From Norana najaformis (lineage: Eukaryota > Annelida > Clitellata > Crassiclitellata > Hormogastridae): a stretch of DNA of 64,000 nucleotides. Both the position numbers and the translations under genes were made by a program. The notes below the pieces were generated by a model that searched no databases, was not told where the DNA came from, and saw nothing but the letters and a program-made list of their open reading frames with translations. Positions 58,028 to 64,000 of the stretch are shown in pieces; positions within the stretch are counted from its first letter, which is position 1, and the number at the start of each line of letters is the position of its first letter. The stretch covers positions 5,832,913 to 5,896,912 of the forward strand of contig OZ029925.1 in NCBI GenBank assembly GCA_964023275.1. Reading direction: 5' to 3'.

Positions 58028-58535
58028 TATTCAGTCTGTCCTGAACTCTGAGGCTCGACTCATTGGGGGCATTCCCAGATACGGTCATATCTCGTCCTGT
58101 ATTCGAGATACTCTTCATTGGCTTCCCATCCAGCACCGTGTCCATTTTAAGATTCTCACTCTTATACGCAACTGTGTTGCTGGTTCAGCTCCTCTTTCCC
58201 TCATGGACTTTTGCACTTTAGTCTCCTTGTTACCCGACCGTAGCACCCTCCGCTCGGCCACCAATGATCTCTTGTTTGTTCCTCGCATGCGAACTGCTAC
58301 CGCCCAGTCTAGAACCTTTGCGTATACCGGCCCCAGCTGCTGGAACTGTCTCTCCCGAGATCTGCGACTCGAGCTCCTCTCTCTTCCCCCTCTCAGTGTT
58401 TCGCAGGCGCCTAAAGACTGTACTGTTTAACAGTGATTTTCTTGTTTGGGTCGGGAGGGCCCCTGTTGAGTTTATTCTCTGAGAGGCGCTTCATAAATCT
58501 TAAATTACAAATTACAATTACAACTGTATGGTATT
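58028..58535 (+). mobile_element. LINE C 3' end: RT C-terminus, best copy
   Basis: The frame reads LNSEARLIGGIPRYGHISSC, DTLHWLPIQHRVHFKILTLI, RNCVAGSAPLSLMDFC and FAYTGPSCWNCLSRDLR, close to the known end of CR1/L2-type ORF2 (LHWLPVxxRIxFKI). It ends GAGGCGCTTCATAAATC and ATTACAAATTACAATTAC. The 5' part of the element is absent. Confidence 0.85.
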
Positions 58536-58670
58536 GCATTGTATTGTATTGTATTTCGCGTATTTACATAAGCGATTAGTTGTGTTATCATTAATGCTTT
58601 AAAATCAAGTTCTGCTGGAGCATTCAGACGTCTTCTGAGATAGAGACGGGCGACAGGTGTCGCCAGCGTC

Positions 58671-60983
58671 CTAGTCGTCGTCGTCGTCGTCGTCTGCGGC
58701 TGTCTTTGGTTCTTCGTGGATTTCAGCAATGGTTGGATGATGATGGATCGGAGTCAAGGGGAAACTGTTGCTGTCTTTCGGTTGACCAGCGTCTGCAGCA
58801 TTTAAAAGAAGAAACCGGATTCTTACGAAACCTAATGAAGTTTAATTAAATCCAATCCAATCCAATCTAGTACAGTTCAGTGCAGACTAGACAAAAGACT
58901 TAAGGACAGATATGTTTAAGACTTAAGGACAGATATATTTAAGACTTAAGGACAGGTATGTGTAAGACTTAAGGACAGGTATGTGTAAGACTTAAGGGCA
59001 GATATGTGTAAGACTTAAGGACAGATATGTTTAAGACTTAAGGACAGGTATGTGTAAGACTTAAGGATAGATATGTTTAAGGAACTAAAAACATTCTTAT
59101 TCCGTAAGACGTCCGAACTAAATGGCTTTAGGACGCAAAAGCTGGGGAATTGCTTGAATACTTAATTGCTTAATTAACTAGCAATTCATTTATTTATTCG
59201 TTCGTTCATCTACAAAATTAATTAACTAACTAACTAATTAGTTCTTTCATTCATTCATTCATCTAGCGTTCCTTCGTCTATTCTAATGTATCGCGCCGTT
59301 ATCATAATGCCCAAAGCATCAGTCGTAATCGTAATCGTAATCCCGAGATTTCTACAGCGCCCAACCAAAGCTAAGTCGCGGGAACCAGCTTATTCACAGG
59401 AGCTCAATGAAAACAAAATCGATAGGCAAGGTGGGTTCGGTTCCAGGGCAAGAATCAAGAGTCAGGCGATAAGCAGTCAGACGGCTATGGTGGGTGGTGT
59501 TTGGAATCGGATCTGCAAGGTAGATAAGACAGTTGGTGGTCGCTTATAGCCAAACTCGCATTCCAAAATCATAATCCGTTAGAGAAGCCGGGTCAAATTC
59601 CGAAAGGTCAGAGAAGCTAAAATAATAATAATAATATGTCTTAATGTTCAAATGTAGGTTAACAGACCTATGCTCTGGCTTTGAGAATTTGTGTTATCGT
59701 TTACTCAAGCGCTAAGGTCGATATTTTGTTTCTTACGTGAATTGATAGTCGTTGGCGGCTGACCTGCGAAATTTGACTCAGTTTCTGATGGGTTGGTTGT
59801 AGCGGAAGACATCCAATGGATCATGTCCCACTGGGTTCCCCAAGACCCGGGAGGTGGTCCTTGGGTGTTGGTCTCTGGTAGATGGTCTCCAGTTCTTGGT
59901 CTTTGGGTGATGTTGGTCTCTGACTTTGCCATGGTGGATGATACTCGCTGTGAGGTTCTTGTTGCGGTTGATTGAGCAGTCGGGTGAAGTGGAACGTTCC
60001 CGATGACGATCGATTTTAGTTTTCTGGAGATGCTTGCACACGGAAGATTAAAGTCGACGAAAACCTAAGGAAGCAAAGATTTGTTGCATACATGCAAGTT
60101 TAAGACAAAACTTGAGTTCTTAAAGGGAGTTTTATTTTAAAAAACCATATACATATATACATTCATATACAATACAATACAACTAAAATTTGTTAATGCC
60201 CTTCTTACAAAGTTCAGAAGTGCACTTGAAGCCGGGTTATGTTAAACATTAAGAACCACAAGCAGACTGGAAGAAGTAAGTTTTAAGGTTAGAGCGAAAG
60301 ACAGCCTCAGTAGGAGAGTCACGAACATAAGGAGGTAGAGAGTTCCAGATGGAGGGACCAGCAACTGTGAATGAACGCCGGCCAAAGACGAGACGTGTGC
60401 GAGGAACAACATATTTTCCAGCAGATGCTGACCGAAGAAAGAATCGGTCTTTAACAGAGTTACAAAATGTAACCATGGAAGATAAGTAGGTTGGTAGATG
60501 ATTTGAACTTGCTTTGAACATGAAGAGAGCCAGCTTGAAGCGGATACGCTCACATACTGGAAGCCAGTGTAGAGAACAAATGGCAGGAGTTATGTGATCT
60601 CGGTATGAAAGTCCAAGACACACCTATATACATACATACATACATATGTATGTACATACATACATGCATACATACATACATACATACATGCTTACATAAA
60701 TACATACATACATACATACATACATACATACATACATACATACATAAATATGTATGTACATACATACATACTTGCATACCAACATTGGGTCCGCAAATTC
60801 CGCATTCGTTGCAGGCGGATCCAAATTTGCAAAAAAGAGAAGATGCCATCAGAAATTGTTAATTTGTCATTTAGTTATTGTCTGCTTTATAGCTGGTGGA
60901 CTGGTTAGTCAGTTAGTCAGTCAGTCAGTCAGTCAGTCAGTCAGTCAGTCAGTCAGTCAGTCACTCAGTCAGTCACTCAGTCA

Positions 60984-61028
<45 letters not shown>

Positions 61029-61417
61029 TTGTGGAAGGGGCATCACCTTAAGAACAATCAGTGAGTGAAGAGTAGAGGAAAGCACAGCAACCAGGAGGCC
61101 GAGAGATAGACTGGTACCTCGATCCAGTACTCGATGTCAATGAGGGAACATCCGTCCATCCTGGACATCGGAACAAATGGAACGACGAGTTCTACATTTT
61201 CCCAGAAGCTTTTCTCGTACGGAGGCACCGAAGGGCCATTGACCTTTGAAACGGTTCTCTTTAGTTCATGCTTCTTTGGATACTTATGCAATGTTATTTT
61301 CTAAATGAACAAACACAAGTTGCTTACGTAAGTTCTTATTCATTTCGAAAGTTGATGATGATGATGGTGGTGGTGGTGGTGGTGATGATGATGATAAAAT
61401 GCAGTGTTGCCGCTTTG

Positions 61418-61451
<34 letters not shown>

Positions 61452-63865
61452 AATGTAGGGTGTCTGCTTGCCCTTGTTCATATGATACTGGCAGGCGCAG
61501 TGAATTTAAGGAAATCGAGCTGGGTTAGTACTGGGATGCATGACAGTCCGTGGAATATCGCGCCACGTGGCGCCAACTCAGCCCTGCATAATTCATTTGT
61601 TGGTAAACAAATACAAATGCAATTTCGGAAGTTTAAAAGATGTCTGTTGTTGAATTACTGTGGTCATGTTTGCACCTCAGCCGAATGATCCTTTGACCTC
61701 GTCAGGACCATGCTTCTCATGAGCAGTTCCAATCGAGGCATGTAATGTACACAACTGTGTAACCTTTGTATTTTAGCTGAACTTTCTTCATGATATCTTC
61801 CGACAAGATGTCCTGATCATCATTTCTGCATTTATTAAGCGCCACTATGTAATGACTAAGCATCAGTCGATGGTGTTGAGCAACTGTGAGTGAAGGACTT
61901 GCTCATGGTCCGTACACAGTAACCGTCTCAGAGGAGGCTCGAACCCAGACTCTGCGTTACAAGCCGAGAGCTCTAACCAACAGGCTACTGTGCCCCACTA
62001 GAGCAGGTGCTGGGTAAATAAGCTGAACGAATGAATGAATGAACGAATTAGTGAATTAATTAATTAACAAACAATGAATAAATCAATGAAAAACGAACGA
62101 ACGAATGACGGAACAAGTAACCCTACTATCTTCCGAATAAAGATCTTGAAGCGGCGCTATACAAATTCGCAGAATGAATTCGGCCTCCGTTGCGATACCT
62201 GAACGATAGCGACCATTGTTCGTCTGACTCTGGCGTTTGTCATATTCTCAACACTTCCGCTCAGAAGGATCTTCTCCCCCGGAACAAAGCATCTCCGATC
62301 GACGACCATTTCAGCGATTACGTAACCGCTGCCATAGCAACCGCCCGATACATTCATCTCCTTCTGCATCTGAACAGGCGCCTAAAAGCAGCACATGATA
62401 GGATATCATCAGTCATTCATATAGCGCCTTCCGTGGCGTCTCACGAGGAGCTTTTTTTTTGAATGTTTGAATGCATGTATATATGCATGTGTGTATGAAG
62501 ACATTTCATTTAGCGCATTTAGGGTACCTCACAAATGATAAAGTTAATCAGCGAATATACAAACAAAGTTTAATCATTTTCTTTAAAGATAATCAAAATG
62601 AAATTCCGGACTGTCTCTCCGCATAGTCAAACTCAAACTACAGATCACTGTAAGAGTACACAACCCTGGCCCCTAACGCACAAATTAAGAAGTTCATTAC
62701 TGCTACTGCCATCTATCGAATAACAATGGTGATAGCCGTTATAATGTTTTACAACAAAAGCCTCAAGCTGTCTTCTGGTACATATCAAAGAGTGTAAAAT
62801 GAAAACACTAAAGGATCTGTAACGATCACCTAGCTGCTTTTCTTTTCAGGTAACATCCAACGTGGATTTACAATGGCAGTAAATTTATTTAGCGCTCTTT
62901 GTATATATATTCTCCACCAGCCATCTGGAATATACTCGTGTTTACATTACTCACAACAATATATCGCCAGACATATTCGTAAAGCGGCTTATTAAAGACC
63001 TAGTTGTAGCTATATAAATGTAGCTATATGTGTGTGTACATAAACCTATATATACCTATATATTATTTATGTATAAAATATTATGCAATATATTATAACC
63101 TTCAGTAATCTTGGTAATATAGGTTTAGCCTTTCTTAATGTTTTTGCAAATCATATTTTTTTGTAAATAAACTAAACCAAACCTAGAGTGAATCTGATTT
63201 GATAAGCATTTAGGCGTTTAGGCCAGGACTGAAGTCCTGTGTTTCTCGGATTCCTTATCCTCCGTTGTCTGTATTCCGGTCTCTGGGACATCTAATCCAG
63301 TGACTTCTATAGCGCCGTCACCATAATGCCCAAGGCATCAAACGATGGTTGTTTCAAGTGAAATTGTAGTCAAAATCATAATCCATTGGAGAAGCCAGGT
63401 CAAATTCCTCTAAGTCAGAGATACCAGAAACTAGACTGCGTACGTACGTATGTATGTATGTATGCATGCATATATATGTATGTATGTATGTATGTAGGTA
63501 GGTAGGTAGGTAGGTAGGTAGGTGGGTGGGTGGGTAAGCAAGTCGAAACAGATGACTACAGTGATGGCGCTATAGAAGTTTCCAGATTAGACTGAATTTT
63601 CAGCTGCTCAGTTCCCACGAACTCCCAACACGTACCCAAAGTCTGGCTGGTTCTCGGTTGAGATCCACGGAACGACAGACGAGAAAATCCGATTCGACGC
63701 AAGACATTATCGCTTTCCACGAACCCTCAACGGTGACCTTTGCCCTGTAGCGAACGAAGCCATGCGACCCTCTGTAGGAGGCAGGAAGGTCAGGTGGAAG
63801 CCAGAGGCTGAAGGGGTATCTGAAGATACCCGGCACCAGAATGAGTGACGTGTACATACTGCTCC
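58671..63865 (-). CDS. ARRDC: Arrestin domain-containing protein (ARRDC/alpha-arrestin-like), 3' five exons
   Basis: Alpha-arrestins are cytoplasmic or membrane-associated adaptors that route membrane proteins into endocytic pathways. Exons in view: 63636-63865, 62199-62381, 61118-61300, 59737-60064 and 58671-58792, about 348 residues with matching phases. The first carries the end of the arrestin N domain (FSLWLPPDLPASYRGSHG, VRYRAKVTVEGSWK). The second opens the C domain (GGCYGSGYVIAEMVVDRR, FVPGEKILLSGSVEN). The third has LVVPFVPMSRMDGCSLID and IEYWIE. The fourth has VFVDFNLPCASISRKLK and SIVIGNVPLHPT, then a Ser/Thr/Pro-rich tail. The last ends in six Asp before TAG. The start lies beyond the right edge; the usual N domain implies roughly 50-100 missing residues. 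No PPxY motif, typical of vertebrate ARRDCs, is visible in the tail. If the donor at 59736 is not used, exon four runs ten codons to a TGA (end NIDLSA). Confidence 0.92.
58895..59085. repeat. 23-bp minisatellite, about eight units
   Basis: AGACTTAAGGACAGATATGT plus TTA repeats with small changes, in the last intron of the arrestin gene. Confidence 0.9.
59315..59535 (-). mobile_element. A-element copy
   Basis: CGTAATCGTAATCCCGAGATT, GCGCCCAACCAAAGCTAAGTCG and GCTTATTCACAGGAGC on the plus strand, that is, antisense orientation of the element. Last intron of the arrestin gene. Confidence 0.75.
60160..60623 (-). mobile_element. LINE B 3' end: RT C-terminus
   Basis: The minus strand reads YRDHITPAICSLHWLPVCER, RFKLALFMFKASSNHLPTYL, VFGRRSFTVAGPSIWNSLPP and TEAVFRSNLKTYFF, then a stop. 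It is a typical CR1/L2-like end and a different family from LINE C at the DNA level. 3' sequence (GAACTTTGTAAGAAGGGCATTA) matches 23050-23110. It lies sense to the arrestin gene, in its intron. Confidence 0.85.
60625..60775. repeat. ACAT tetranucleotide array
   Basis: CATACATACATACATA repeat touching the 5' truncation point of the LINE B copy. Confidence 0.95.
60903..61028. repeat. GTCA/GCCA tetranucleotide array
   Basis: CAGTCAGTCAGT passing into CAGCCAGCCAGC, about 120 bp, in the arrestin intron 90 nt from an exon donor. Confidence 0.95.
61350..61452. repeat. GAT/GGT trinucleotide arrays
   Basis: GATGATGATGGTGGTGGTGG and GATGATGATGATG blocks just upstream of the arrestin exon at 61118-61300, in intron. 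Confidence 0.95.
61815..62002 (-). mobile_element. SINE4 copy, tRNA-derived, best preserved
   Basis: Minus strand: GGCACAGTAGCCTGTTGGTT, AGAGCTCTCGGCTTGTAACG, GGGTTCGAGCCTCC, ending GTGGCGCTTAATAAATGCAG. The A box (TAGCCTGTTGGTTAGAGC) and B box are clear. Confidence 0.85.
62385..63290. other. Arrestin intron, nothing recognised
   Basis: AT-rich, with short pieces such as TTTAGCGCATTTAGGGTACC and TATATATTATTTATG. No exon with splice context is seen on either strand. Confidence 0.5.
63440..63540. repeat. TATG then GTAG arrays
   Basis: GTATGTATGTATG followed by GGTAGGTAGGTAGG and GGTGGGTGGG, about 95 nt from the arrestin exon donor at 63635. Confidence 0.95.
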
Positions 63866-64000
63866 CTACAAGAGTTCACCCTCTCTTTAGTATTAACATC
63901 AAGGTACGTTCTGCAGAAGTCTATTGCGGTTTTTAGAGGTTTACAAATGAGCTATATAAGTTTATTGTTAGCAGTAGAAGATCACTTTACGTATGTATGT

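Noticed and set aside
59778..60041. 87-codon minus-strand frame rich in His/Arg/Thr
   Set aside because: It overlaps the arrestin exon 59737-60064 in another phase; the arrestin phase joins correctly to exons on both sides.

Overview
The window is nuclear DNA of an invertebrate animal. It has long introns with GT-AG boundaries, four recognisable animal protein genes, dense simple-sequence arrays, many tRNA-headed SINEs and decayed non-LTR retrotransposon ends. I cannot name the species or even the phylum. Nothing here looks bacterial, viral or organellar.

Layout. (1) Bases 1-7,000 carry no recognisable protein gene, but the plus strand holds a run of five exon-like segments of only 9-15 nt. 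Each lies between a good acceptor and a consensus GTAAG donor, and each is a multiple of three: a candidate micro-exon gene. SINEs and a 39-bp minisatellite follow. (2) 7,506-25,966, minus strand: a complete plastin (fimbrin) gene rebuilt from 12 coding exons (622 aa), with introns full of tandem repeats and retroelement pieces. (3) 26,000-32,900: intergenic, repeat-rich, with two decayed LINE ends. (4) 32,937-45,620, plus strand: a complete SSRP1 gene (FACT histone-chaperone subunit) in 17 coding exons (720 aa). Plastin and SSRP1 are divergent, with about 7 kb between their start codons. (5) 45,600-51,000: SINEs, a TATG array and a perfect hairpin. (6) 51,094-51,978, plus: an intronless LicD-family type II membrane protein. 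(7) 52,500-58,650: a graveyard of LINE and SINE fragments, including a reverse-transcriptase piece set inside a 95-bp repeat. (8) 58,671-63,865, minus: the 3' five exons of an arrestin-domain (ARRDC-like) gene whose first exon(s) lie beyond the right edge.

The four genes have unrelated roles (actin bundling, chromatin transcription, glycan/phosphosugar transfer, membrane-protein trafficking), so nothing points to a functional cluster. The reading frames of plastin, SSRP1 and ARRDC stay open across every junction I assigned, which is strong internal evidence for the models. No experimental or database evidence was available. Element names used below (A-element, SINE2-5, LINE B-F) are my own labels for families that recur in this window.
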